This document shows positions 8,632 through 16,843 of a stretch of DNA of 64,000 nucleotides, piece after piece. The notes under the pieces were generated by a model. The model did not search any database. It was not told where the DNA came from and was given only the letters and a program-made list of their open reading frames with translations. Position numbers and translations under genes: made by a program. How positions within the stretch are numbered: position 1 is the first letter of the stretch; each line of letters starts with the position of its first letter. Source of the stretch: Succinivibrio dextrinosolvens (lineage in GTDB: Bacteria > Pseudomonadota > Gammaproteobacteria > Enterobacterales > Succinivibrionaceae); the NCBI RefSeq assembly GCF_011065405.1, contig NZ_CP047056.1, positions 3,246,747 to 3,310,746 on the forward strand. Direction: 5' to 3'.

Positions 8632-9108
8632 TTAAATTGCAGCCTCTAGAACCAGTTCGTTTTCAGATGGCATAGCAGATACTTTAACCTGCATATTGGT
8701 ATCAATGATATTAAGTTTGGCCTTAAACCAGGTAGTAGCTGTTTCGTTTACCAGCTCTTCAGATTTAAACTGAAATTTGGACTCAGAGATTGAATCAGAA
8801 AATTTCACACCAATTAGAGAATTTAAAGGAAAATAAATTTTCCATTTGAATAGCTCAGCCTTATCTTTGGTTTCATCCCAGTATTTAATCAGCTTTGTGA
8901 GAATTTCATCTCGGTTTTTATCCAGAATTCCTACAACGTCTTTTTTAATCTTAAGTTCAGGATCAAATTCCTCGTCTACTGGAACTATGTAAAGATCTTT
9001 CTTTCCATTGATCTTCTCGATTACTTTCTGAGGTTGGAAATTATCATAATTATGCTTTGATTTAAGTTTATTAAGGATATTAGAGAATAGTATTATTTGA
9101 TTTTTCAT
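8632..9108 (-). CDS. Hypothetical protein
   Basis: The 158-residue protein is not recognised. It is rich in lysine, glutamate and isoleucine, has no membrane segment or signal peptide, and ends in a beta-rich stretch (LVNETATTWFKAKLNIIDTNMQVKVSA). The ATG at 9108 has only a weak Shine-Dalgarno. It is single on the minus strand, and its AT-richness and codon use differ from the GGGtGRT operon next to it. It may be accessory DNA together with the ATPase gene at 9415. Confidence 0.55.
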   Translation of the reverse strand: MKNQIILFSNILNKLKSKHNYDNFQPQKVIEKINGKKDLYIVPVDEEFDPELKIKKDVVGILDKNRDEILTKLIKYWDETKDKAELFKWKIYFPLNSLIGVKFSDSISESKFQFKSEELVNETATTWFKAKLNIIDTNMQVKVSAMPSENELVLEAAI

Positions 9109-9240
9109 ATCTATATGCCGGTGGAATAATAAGCTACAGTTAATTAAGTTTTCTTTTTAACTATTATCATTAAATAAAATTAGAGCTTTATTATGCTGGT
9201 TATGCTTTAGTTGTCTGGCAGGACAGTTTTTTTTAGTCTG

Positions 9241-9269
9241 TTTTTCTTGACTACTACAATCAAGAAAAA
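9241..9269. repeat. Perfect 10-bp inverted repeat
   Basis: TTTTTCTTGA at 9241-9250 and TCAAGAAAAA at 9260-9269 are separated by 9 nt. Neither side is followed by a T-run, so it is more likely a binding site or an element end than a terminator. It sits directly before the three 33-bp-spaced repeats. Confidence 0.6.
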
Positions 9270-9271
9270 TA

Positions 9272-9353
9272 AAACTGCGTATGCACCAAAGTTTAAAAGA
9301 AATTAAATTGCGCATACACCAAAGATTGCTTATAATTAAACTGCGTACACGCC
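9272..9353. repeat. Three direct repeats at exact 33-bp spacing upstream of the ATPase gene
   Basis: AAACTGCGTATGCACC (9272-9287), AAATTGCGCATACACC (9305-9320) and AAACTGCGTACACGCC (9338-9353) are degenerate copies of one 16-mer. Copies 1-2 and 2-3 are both offset by 33 bp, about three helical turns, so the same face of the DNA is presented. They end 61 nt before the TTG start of the ATPase gene, where an operator array for autoregulation would be expected. Confidence 0.75.
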
Positions 9354-9414
9354 TTAAATATAAATAAGAAACATTTGTATGATTTGCAATTAAAGAAAAA
9401 ACTGGAGTATTTAA

Positions 9415-10770
9415 TTGATTTTTTATAGAAAAATTTATGATTCCCTTCTGGAATGGAAAAAAAGTGAAGGCAAAGAAGCTTTGTTAATAGAAGGAGCGAG
9501 AAGAATCGGAAAATCAACTATAGTTCTGGAATTTGCAAAAAACGAATACGATAGTTTTCTTCTGATCGATTTTGCAAGAACAGCCGATGAAATCAAACAA
9601 TTTTTTGTAAGGTTTAATAATGATCTAAATACTCTATTTATGATGCTTCAAAATGTCTATGGAGTGGAGCTTAAAGAGAGAAAAAGTCTAATTATTTTTG
9701 ATGAGGTTCAACGTTTCCCAACTGCAAGAGAAATGATTAAGTACCTTGTAGCAGATGGAAGATATGATTACATAGAAACAGGTTCTCTTATTTCTATCAG
9801 AGAAAATATAAAAGATATTGTTATACCATCGGAGGAGCGAGCATTAAAAATGTATCCGATGGATTTTGAAGAATTCTGTATTGCTCTTGGAAATAAGCCA
9901 ATTGTTTCCTATATCAAAGACTGTTTTGAAAAAATGGTTCCTTTAGAGAAAGCACTTCATGAAAAGGCTATGCAGTTATTTCGTGAATATATGCTGGTGG
10001 GAGGTATGCCGCAGGCTGTTATGACCTATATAGATTCAAAGAAGAATTTGGGTGAGGTTGACCGAGTTAAGAGAAATATACTTAATCTATATCGTGAAGA
10101 TATAATGAAGATCAAGGCTATGTACAGATCTAGAGCTATTTCCATATATGATATGTTGCCTGCACTTTTATCTAAACACGAAAAGAGAGTTGTTTTCAGC
10201 GATGTTATAAAAGGCTCGTTTGCTGAACAGTATGCTGAGACTTTCTTCTGGCTTACTGACAGTATGATTGTCAATGAATGTAGAAAGACTGATGATCCGA
10301 ATATAGCGCCTTCTTTAAATGCCTCTGAAACATATCTTAAATGCTATATGTGTGACACCGGACTATTAGTTTCACATGCGTTTAATGAAAATGAAATATT
10401 GGAAAATGAAGTCTACAAACAGATACTGATGGATAAACTATCTTTAAATGAAGGGATGCTATATGAAAATATGATTGCCCAGATGTTAACCGCAAGAGGA
10501 CATAAACTTTTTTTCTATACAAGATATAATGAAGAAAAACATAGAAACGATATAGAGATAGATTTTCTTGTTTCCAATAACAGTAAGATGACATACAAAA
10601 CGTCTCCTATTGAGGTAAAATCAGGAAAAAAATATACAACCAAGTCACTTAACCGCTTTAAGGAAAAATATAGTAATAGGATCGGTGAGTGCTATATCAT
10701 ACATCCTAAGAATCTAAGCATAAAAGAAGACATCCTCTGTATTCCTCCCTATATGACTCTTTGTCTGTAG
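9415..10770 (+). CDS. AAA-type ATPase with DUF4143 C-terminal domain
   Basis: The protein has 451 residues. An AAA_14-type ATPase domain contains P-loop GARRIGKST (about residues 27-35), Walker B LIIFDEVQ (about 92-99) and the sensor segment ETGSLISIRE. The C-terminal DUF4143 region ends in a restriction-endonuclease-like core, with EIDFLV (about 384-389) and IEVKSG (about 398-403). Those D/E...E-x-K residues suggest a PD-(D/E)xK nuclease fold. Such ATPases are abundant in gut anaerobes and their job is unknown; roles in defence or mobile-element biology are proposed. It starts at TTG with GGAG 7 nt upstream. It is probably regulated by the repeat array before it. A second family member lies at 62118. 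Confidence 0.88.
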   Translation: MIFYRKIYDSLLEWKKSEGKEALLIEGARRIGKSTIVLEFAKNEYDSFLLIDFARTADEIKQFFVRFNNDLNTLFMMLQNVYGVELKERKSLIIFDEVQRFPTAREMIKYLVADGRYDYIETGSLISIRENIKDIVIPSEERALKMYPMDFEEFCIALGNKPIVSYIKDCFEKMVPLEKALHEKAMQLFREYMLVGGMPQAVMTYIDSKKNLGEVDRVKRNILNLYREDIMKIKAMYRSRAISIYDMLPALLSKHEKRVVFSDVIKGSFAEQYAETFFWLTDSMIVNECRKTDDPNIAPSLNASETYLKCYMCDTGLLVSHAFNENEILENEVYKQILMDKLSLNEGMLYENMIAQMLTARGHKLFFYTRYNEEKHRNDIEIDFLVSNNSKMTYKTSPIEVKSGKKYTTKSLNRFKEKYSNRIGECYIIHPKNLSIKEDILCIPPYMTLCL

Positions 10771-10784
10771 CTGTATATCTGGCT

Positions 10785-10907
10785 TCATTTTCCGGAGTCT
10801 GTTACAAGATCTTCAAAAGCTGGCGTAATAAGGACAGCATCTTCAATGTCATCACCTGTAACTTTCGAGTCTGAAAAAAATCTTACACAGAGTCTTTGGT
10901 TATGCAT
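10785..10907 (-). CDS. Small ORF or tail of a decayed gene
   Basis: The 40 codons encode MHNQRLC... to ...FEDLVTDSGK. The composition (VTGDDIEDAVLITPAFEDLV) looks like real protein rather than a chance frame. The frame stays open further upstream for several codons without a good Shine-Dalgarno, so this is more likely the C-terminal remnant of a larger gene than a functional small protein. No family is recognised. Confidence 0.25.
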   Translation of the reverse strand: MHNQRLCVRFFSDSKVTGDDIEDAVLITPAFEDLVTDSGK

Positions 10908-11040
10908 TAGATTTCTGCTTTTGTGTGAATAATGCTTGGTATGTTTTGCGATTAGTCAAAATAAGTCGATGTTTTATAGAATATTATCCGTAATTATTAT
11001 TATAAATCAATTTATTAGAATTATTTTTAAATAATTGCTA

Positions 11041-11205
11041 AAGGAAAATCCATACTGTCCGTTAAGTTATTTAGACGGATTATTAAACCGGCCAATGAGC
11101 TGAATCTCAGGAGAGAAACAAGAGGATATCCTCTTGAAATTACAAAAAGTTCTTGTGTTTGTTTGATAACTTTGTATGGCAGGTCCGTACAAAGTTTCTT
11201 TTTTT
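11041..11205 (+). ncRNA. Candidate small RNA or structured leader with terminator
   Basis: The segment contains a TCCGT...ACGGA stem (about 11057-11080), the perfect 18-bp palindrome CAAGAGGATATCCTCTTG at 11119-11136, and a terminator. The terminator stem is ACTTTGTA (11169-11176) with TACAAAGT (11188-11195), then TTCTTTTTTT. No plus-strand gene ends or begins nearby: the ATPase gene stops 270 nt upstream and the next gene runs the other way. A separate transcript is therefore the simplest reading. I cannot assign a family or a firm promoter. Confidence 0.35.
11169..11205 (+). terminator. Rho-independent terminator without an adjacent gene
   Basis: An 8-bp perfect stem with an 11-nt loop is followed by TTCTTTTTTT on the plus strand. 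Confidence 0.75.
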
Positions 11206-11321
11206 GAGAGATTTGAAAAATGACTAAAAGATTTTGCTTTTTTATGAAAATGCAATTATCCGGCTTATTCGCTTTTAAGAAAATTCTAAACACTAAGGAT
11301 TCAATGGATGAGCTGTAAGCC

Positions 11322-12218
11322 CTAGTTCTTAGAAGACTTTAGTGTTCTAAACTGATTTGGTGTGCACCCAAATTTCTTTTTGAACACTCTAAAAAAATAA
11401 CCTGAATTCTGATATCCGCAATTTTCGCCGATTCTGGCAACCGGAAGATTTGTTAGCAGTAGTGCCTGCGCCGCCCGATCCATTCTATAGTCATTGAGAT
11501 ATTCAATGAAACTTTCACCAAAATTCTTTTTGAAGAATCTGCAGAAGTACTCTGTAGTAAATCCAAGTTTCTCTGCTGTTTCGTTTACAGTGATGTTCTT
11601 AGGATAATTCTCTGAGATGTATTTGAGCAGATGTTTTACACGATCTTCTCTCTGCATAGAGGAAGTGTCTGCTATTGCCTCTTCCTCCGAGAAATAACCT
11701 TTGCTTTGCAGAATTGCAAAGATTTCAATCAGTTTTGATTTTATTCTGAGTCTTGAACAGATTGAATTGTCTTTTGAATTGGTAACTATGTAGTCGATAG
11801 CTTCATCAAGGTATTCAAAATCCGGATCATCCGGAGTTATCGGATTATATAGGGATGTATATCCTTTTATAAGTGCTTTACTTAGAGCTCTTTCGCTTTC
11901 GTCGTATTCGCTGAAAGGCAGCATTTTCGGATTGAATACTACTGCACTTTCTGACGAATAAGAAGGAAGAATAAATGAATGAAGTACATTGGCAGGGATA
12001 AATGCAATTGCTCTGTCTTTAATTTTATATTCCTGCATTTTGATGGTGTAACTGAAATCACCCTTTATAAAGCGAACTAGTTCCACATCACTGTGCCAAT
12101 GCATTTTTATATTGTTATCAAAGTTGTATCCTGACCACACGTAGCTTTCAAGAGGGAATTTAATATCGCCTCGGTTAAGAGTTTCCTTAAGATTTTCTAT
12201 TTCTAAAACGGTGGTCAA
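11322..12218 (-). CDS. AraC-family transcriptional regulator
   Basis: The protein has 298 residues. An N-terminal cupin-like sensor domain contains a histidine-rich strand (MHWHSDVELVRF, about residues 39-50). The C-terminal AraC/XylS domain has two helix-turn-helix motifs: NITVNETAEKLGFTTEYFCR and VARIGENCGYQNSGYFFRVFKKKFGCTP. It starts at TTG with GGAG 8 nt upstream, 14 nt after the transporter stop. It is the third gene of a glucosidase-transporter-regulator operon, so it probably senses an oligosaccharide and controls this operon. Confidence 0.92.
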   Translation of the reverse strand: MTTVLEIENLKETLNRGDIKFPLESYVWSGYNFDNNIKMHWHSDVELVRFIKGDFSYTIKMQEYKIKDRAIAFIPANVLHSFILPSYSSESAVVFNPKMLPFSEYDESERALSKALIKGYTSLYNPITPDDPDFEYLDEAIDYIVTNSKDNSICSRLRIKSKLIEIFAILQSKGYFSEEEAIADTSSMQREDRVKHLLKYISENYPKNITVNETAEKLGFTTEYFCRFFKKNFGESFIEYLNDYRMDRAAQALLLTNLPVARIGENCGYQNSGYFFRVFKKKFGCTPNQFRTLKSSKN

Positions 12219-12232
12219 GATTATGTCTCCGA

Positions 12233-13627
12233 TTATTCTGCTTCTACAGTGGCGTTCTTTCTTTCATCAAGAGCTTTGATGATTTCTGGATATTCCTTAT
12301 CCAGCTTGTAGCCTAGCATAGAAATGATACCTAATGCCAGAATTGCGATTGGCAGCACGGTGCTTGTCCACAGAATTGCAGTGCTTGCAGTAGCAGTCTG
12401 CTCAACAGCATTTGGCACATAACCACCGAAGTCTAGCACAAAGCCCATTAGCACAGGACCTAAACCGGCACCAACCTTGGTTCCGAATGAAGCACCTGCA
12501 TAGATGTATCCTTCATGACGTTCACCGTCGCGGTACTCACCATACTCAACAGTATCTGGAATCATAGCAAACAGAGTGGTCCAGGTGAAACCCTGACCAA
12601 AGCCATAGAATAATGAGGTTACGTAGAAGGCTGTAACTGAGTGAGGGAAGATAAATCTGATTCCCATTGCAAGACACAGCATTACACATGCCATCAGCAA
12701 ACAGTTTCTCTTGCCTGCAATCTTCAGCATGAATGGAAGCAGAAGAATCATGGTAGAGAATCTTCCTGCGTTAACCAGCAGACCGTAAGAGCCAACCAGT
12801 TCAGGATCATTTAGGAAATACTTGCAGAAATATATGTTTACAGTATTGAAGGTAACATCTGAGGTAACTACGAAGACCATAGCCAGAGTCAGCATTATCC
12901 AGTAGCGGTTTGCGAACAGTCCATTCATTGCTTTCTTGAAGTCGCGCTGTTCTGGAGCTGGAACTGGGGAGGCAATTCGCTCATGACAGAAGAAGAAGGT
13001 TACAAAGAATACTGCAGCACCAACTAAACCGATTGTCAGGAAGGTATAGGTCCAGGCACGGGTGTTATTGCCATAGAAGTTAACCAGAGGCATAGTTACA
13101 GCTGTAATGGTTGCATTTCCTGCAGCCGCGAGCACCATTCTGTAGATAACAATTACAGATCTCTCGTAACTGTCTCGGGTCATCATGGTACTCATCGCGC
13201 CGTAAGGAAGATTGATTGCAGTGTAAACTACAGTAATAGCAAAATTGTATGAGAAGAAAATATAAACAAGTTTTGCCGTTTCAGTTAAACCATCTGGAAC
13301 TGAGAACAGCAGGGTTGCGCCAAGAACGTATGGCACCAGCATTCTTAAGATCCAGGATCTGGCTTTACCGTAAGGTGATTCGGTTCTTTCGATTAGATGA
13401 CCTACAAAAATATCTGAGAAGCCGTCAAATAATCTTGAAACCAGCATGATGGTTGCAACTATACCAACGTTTACTCCAACGTACTCGGTATAGTAGAACA
13501 TCAGGAAAGCCTGTGTAGCCACATAAAGCATGCAGCTTGCAAAATCTCCAAGGCCGTATGCAACCTTTTCAGTTACACCAATTGGAAGTGGTTTATCGGC
13601 ACGGTTTCTTAATGCTTCAATAACCAT
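12233..13627 (-). CDS. GPH-family (MelB-like) sugar:cation symporter
   Basis: This 464-residue, 12-helix major facilitator belongs to the glycoside-pentoside-hexuronide group. The N-terminal half contains RLFDGFSDIFVGHLIERT, in which the DxxxD pair corresponds to the cation-site aspartates of MelB. Later loops contain the family-typical YGEYRDGERHEGYIYAG segment. It imports a di- or oligosaccharide with Na+ or H+. It is placed 22 nt after the alpha-glucosidase gene and has a strong AAGGAG ribosome binding site. The substrate is inferred to be an alpha-glucoside such as maltose or isomaltose. Confidence 0.92.
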   Translation of the reverse strand: MVIEALRNRADKPLPIGVTEKVAYGLGDFASCMLYVATQAFLMFYYTEYVGVNVGIVATIMLVSRLFDGFSDIFVGHLIERTESPYGKARSWILRMLVPYVLGATLLFSVPDGLTETAKLVYIFFSYNFAITVVYTAINLPYGAMSTMMTRDSYERSVIVIYRMVLAAAGNATITAVTMPLVNFYGNNTRAWTYTFLTIGLVGAAVFFVTFFFCHERIASPVPAPEQRDFKKAMNGLFANRYWIMLTLAMVFVVTSDVTFNTVNIYFCKYFLNDPELVGSYGLLVNAGRFSTMILLLPFMLKIAGKRNCLLMACVMLCLAMGIRFIFPHSVTAFYVTSLFYGFGQGFTWTTLFAMIPDTVEYGEYRDGERHEGYIYAGASFGTKVGAGLGPVLMGFVLDFGGYVPNAVEQTATASTAILWTSTVLPIAILALGIISMLGYKLDKEYPEIIKALDERKNATVEAE

Positions 13628-13649
13628 TTTATTACTCCTTAAAAAAAAT

Positions 13650-15323
13650 TTATTTCAATCTTACTACTGCTGCAGCACAAGGGCCGATTACCATCCTGTT
13701 GCCTGAAACTCTGACAGCATCAGAACTCTGTAAAAGTAATTTTTCGCCTTCACCTAAAGAAATCTCAAGATCAGAATCCTCAAAGTTGCAGAAAACTCCA
13801 ACCTTACAGTTATCATCGGTTCTGGTGTATGCAATTACTTCATCTGAATGCAGATCAACTTCGTCAAAACGACCATAAGTAAAGCAGTTTAAGAGGTCCT
13901 CAGACTTTCTTAGAGCAGTCAGTTTCTTATAGTAGTTAAGTACAGAGTCTTTATCCTTTTTCTGGGTTTCTACATTCAGTTTTTTGTAGTCCTGATGAAC
14001 TTTCATCCAAGGTGTGCCGGTAGAGAAACCTGCATTAGCAGCATCGCTCCACAGCATAGGTGTCCTTGCATTGTCTCGGGCGTGATTATTCAGAGCCTCC
14101 ATGGCCTGTTCCTCAGTTAAGCCGTGAGCAAGGCATTTTTTGTATTCGTCGTGGGACAGAAGATCCTTAAACTCATCAAGTGAATCAAAATGAGTATTGG
14201 TCATGCCAAGTTCCTGTCCCTGGAAGATAAATGGAAGTCCGCGCAGGAACATGAAGGCGGTAGCCAGTGCCTTGGCACCGTTGGCATTCTGCTGATGAGG
14301 CTTTAAGTACAGACTTACTGAACGTGGCTCATCATGGTTTTCAAGGATAGGGCAGATAAAGCCGCTTAAACCAACTTTTTTCTGAGTTGAGAAGTTATGG
14401 TCCCTGTAGTGTTTAACTGTTGAATGAGGGAATGCATAATAACCTGGCAGAGATTCGTAAAGCTCACGGGCAGAGAAATCAAATAGTGTTGAAAAACAGC
14501 CGTTATCACCGTAAAGCTTTGGTAGAACCTCATCGCTGACACCGAAGGCCTCAGCTACGGTCAGTGCATTGTACTTATCAAAGGTGTTGGCCTTAAGATC
14601 GTTTAACATCTTTGGAATTCTGTCTGTCAGCTTGCCGGTCATCTTGTTAGCAGCGCAAAGACCGTCAATGTCATCTGCTGGAAGACCAGGGAAGGATAGA
14701 TCCTTTGCTACATTCATAATGGCATCTACTCTAAAACCAGAAATTCCCTTGTCCAGCCACCAGTTGATCATGTCGTAGACTTTCTTTACCAGCACTGGAT
14801 TGTTCCAGTTTAAATCAGGCTGCTGTTTTGCATAGTAGTGAAGGTAGTACATATCATCGTAGCCCTCTACCTTCTCCCACACAGAGCCGCCGAAATAGGA
14901 GCGAAGATTGTCTGGAGCCTTGCCGTCCTTGCCTTTTACAAAATAGAAGTATGAAGCCTCTTCGCCTTCCGGATTTTTAAGGGCTTTCTTAAAGAGCTCA
15001 TGTTCTGATGAACAGTGATTAACAACCAGATCAAGAATAATGTGAAGATCCAGTTTTTTTGCCTTTGCTAAAAGTTCATCAAAGTCTTCCATGGTTCCGA
15101 AAACTGGAGCAATGTTACGATAGTCGGCAATGTCATAGCCGTTATCTACAAAAGGTGAAACATATATAGGTGATAACCAGATGATATCAACGCCAAGGTC
15201 CTTGAGGTAATCAAGCTTTGAGATAATCCCCTTAAGATCACCTACACCATCACCGTTACTGTCCATAAAGGATTTTGGGTAAATCTGATATGCAATTTTT
15301 CCATGCCACCAGTTTAATTTCAT
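13650..15323 (-). CDS. GH13 alpha-glucosidase
   Basis: From ATG 15323 the protein has 557 residues, like other cytosolic GH13 exo-glucosidases. An in-frame extension upstream to 15395 lacks the family and is ignored. GH13 motifs are in order: LDLVVNH (about 97-103), GFRVDAIMN with nucleophile D200, VAEAF with acid/base E258, and LENHDEPR with D331. It cleaves glucose from alpha-linked oligosaccharides imported by the GPH carrier encoded next. Ala follows the nucleophile, where oligo-1,6-glucosidases have Val and alpha-1,4-specific enzymes often have Ala. This favours alpha-1,4 substrates. Trehalose-6-phosphate hydrolase is less likely because no PTS component lies nearby. Confidence 0.9.
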   Translation of the reverse strand: MKLNWWHGKIAYQIYPKSFMDSNGDGVGDLKGIISKLDYLKDLGVDIIWLSPIYVSPFVDNGYDIADYRNIAPVFGTMEDFDELLAKAKKLDLHIILDLVVNHCSSEHELFKKALKNPEGEEASYFYFVKGKDGKAPDNLRSYFGGSVWEKVEGYDDMYYLHYYAKQQPDLNWNNPVLVKKVYDMINWWLDKGISGFRVDAIMNVAKDLSFPGLPADDIDGLCAANKMTGKLTDRIPKMLNDLKANTFDKYNALTVAEAFGVSDEVLPKLYGDNGCFSTLFDFSARELYESLPGYYAFPHSTVKHYRDHNFSTQKKVGLSGFICPILENHDEPRSVSLYLKPHQQNANGAKALATAFMFLRGLPFIFQGQELGMTNTHFDSLDEFKDLLSHDEYKKCLAHGLTEEQAMEALNNHARDNARTPMLWSDAANAGFSTGTPWMKVHQDYKKLNVETQKKDKDSVLNYYKKLTALRKSEDLLNCFTYGRFDEVDLHSDEVIAYTRTDDNCKVGVFCNFEDSDLEISLGEGEKLLLQSSDAVRVSGNRMVIGPCAAAVVRLK

Positions 15324-15647
15324 TTTCTTATATACTCCATTAACCATATTATGGCGAAAGTATACATTTTTTAATTTGTGCAAAATAGTGAACAATTTTG
15401 AATTTTTATATACAGAATTGACTTGATATAATTGAAATAAAATGCATATTTAATATAAATATCTTTATAAAACAATATGGTTATATAAGATTCGCGGTTA
15501 TTTATAGTGTTCAAAAATGACTGTAATAATTAACGTAGTTTTATGAAACTGATCACGAAAAGAGTGCACTGAATTGATATTTTTATTTTCTTAATCCGCA
15601 GACTGGATTTTGCTATATACTTTGCACACTGAATTCTGGTGTGTGAT
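15324..15647. other. Divergent intergenic region, glucosidase operon and anion permease
   Basis: These 324 nt are AT-rich. A direct repeat is visible: GTGCACTGAATT at 15564-15575 and TTGCACACTGAATT at 15622-15635. It flanks the likely promoter of the permease gene and may be a regulator site. I see no LacI-type palindrome here. Confidence 0.4.
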
Positions 15648-16766
15648 ATGAAGCTTTTACTGTCTTATTTTAAAAAGAATCTTGATCTTAACATTGCGCT
15701 GATCCTTGCTGTAATCTCATCTTTCGGACCTAATGTAACCTTAAGTCGAATTGAGGAAGGTCTTAATCTCAGAATCCTGGTTCTGCTGTTCTGCCTGATG
15801 ATTGTGGTTGCAGGTTTCAGAAAGCTCGGTGTTTTAGATTACCTGTACAAGAAGTGCTTCATATTTGTATACGATGCCAGATCCCTTTCAAGACTGTTTA
15901 TCTTTGTCTGTTTCTTTTTCTCTATGGCCGTAACCAACGATGTGGCTCTGATTATCTTTGTGCCACTGGCCATTAAGGCTTTTCAGGATTTAGGCCGAGA
16001 TGATCTGATTATTCCTGTTGTCTCTCTGCAGACTATTGGAGCTAATGCCGGCAGTATGCTTACCCCGGTTGGTAATCCGCAGAACCTTTTTATATACAGT
16101 TTCTATCATTACGATCTTTTAGAGTTTGTAAAAGTCACCGGCCCTGTCTTTATTGTATGTGCTGTACTTTTATATATCTTTACACTGTTTATAGACAAAA
16201 GTCCGTTAAAACTCAAAGAACAGCTGACAACCCCTTTTAAGCCCTTTAGAACTGTAGCTTTTATTATGCTGTTTGTGCTGTGTCTGATGGCTGTATTAAG
16301 AATCATTGATGTCTACTCCATGGCCTGGATTGTAGTTTGTTCTGTTGCCGTGGTGGATAGAAAGATGTTCCGTCAGGCAGACTATAAGCTTCTACTCCTG
16401 TTTGTCTTCCTGTTTATATTCGTAAGTAATATCTGTACCTATGCCATGGTTGCGGATGTGGCCCATCACTTTGTTAAAAACTATGAGTACTTTGTTTCTC
16501 TGTCGCTCTCACAGATTATCAGCAATGTGCCGGCAACTGTAATGCTGGCAGAGTTTGCAATGGATTCAGACAGTCTGCTCAAGGGCGTGAATGTAGGGGG
16601 TATGGGGACATGTGTTGCCTCAATGGCCAGCCTGATTTCTCTTAAGGCCTATATGAAGGTGGATGGTTCAAGACCTCTGTATTACCTGAGAAAATTCACC
16701 AAATACAATATTAAATTTCTGTTTGTACTGGTGCCTATTCACATTCTTTTCCCATCTGTTTTCTAG
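15648..16766 (+). CDS. SLC13/ArsB-type anion permease
   Basis: From ATG 15648 the protein has 372 residues; an upstream GTG at 15639 is possible. It has 9-10 hydrophobic segments. The ion-transporter-superfamily signatures are AVTNDVALIIFVPLA (about residues 92-106) and GANAGSMLTPVGNPQNLFI (about 133-151). The second of these is the SNT/GNP-type hairpin that binds the anion and Na+. Members carry di- or tricarboxylates, sulfate or arsenite. A dicarboxylate role would suit a succinate producer, but the substrate cannot be read from the sequence. The gene is at the short end of the family. It is 77 nt before rlmKL and seems separately transcribed. Confidence 0.8.
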   Translation: MKLLLSYFKKNLDLNIALILAVISSFGPNVTLSRIEEGLNLRILVLLFCLMIVVAGFRKLGVLDYLYKKCFIFVYDARSLSRLFIFVCFFFSMAVTNDVALIIFVPLAIKAFQDLGRDDLIIPVVSLQTIGANAGSMLTPVGNPQNLFIYSFYHYDLLEFVKVTGPVFIVCAVLLYIFTLFIDKSPLKLKEQLTTPFKPFRTVAFIMLFVLCLMAVLRIIDVYSMAWIVVCSVAVVDRKMFRQADYKLLLLFVFLFIFVSNICTYAMVADVAHHFVKNYEYFVSLSLSQIISNVPATVMLAEFAMDSDSLLKGVNVGGMGTCVASMASLISLKAYMKVDGSRPLYYLRKFTKYNIKFLFVLVPIHILFPSVF

Positions 16767-16843
16767 GCGAGAACACAAAAAATTTCACATAAAAAAGGTA
16801 GATGCAAGTATAATGTAGTCAGTTTTAATGGAGCATTATATTC

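Larger units (their letters stand above)
10771..11321. other. Long intergenic region with a gene remnant and a possible small RNA
   Basis: This 551-nt stretch has no full gene. It holds a 40-codon minus-strand ORF (10785-10907) and a plus-strand structured segment ending in a good terminator (11041-11205). The intervening 10908-11040 is extremely AT-rich and shows nothing else I can name. Confidence 0.6.

Noticed and set aside
9241-9269. Inverted repeat considered as a terminator
   Set aside because: There is no T-run on the downstream side of either strand and no gene ending into it.
11027-11293. 88-codon minus-strand frame over the candidate small RNA
   Set aside because: Has no ribosome binding site and no protein-like pattern; two overlapping frames in the same place are equally poor.
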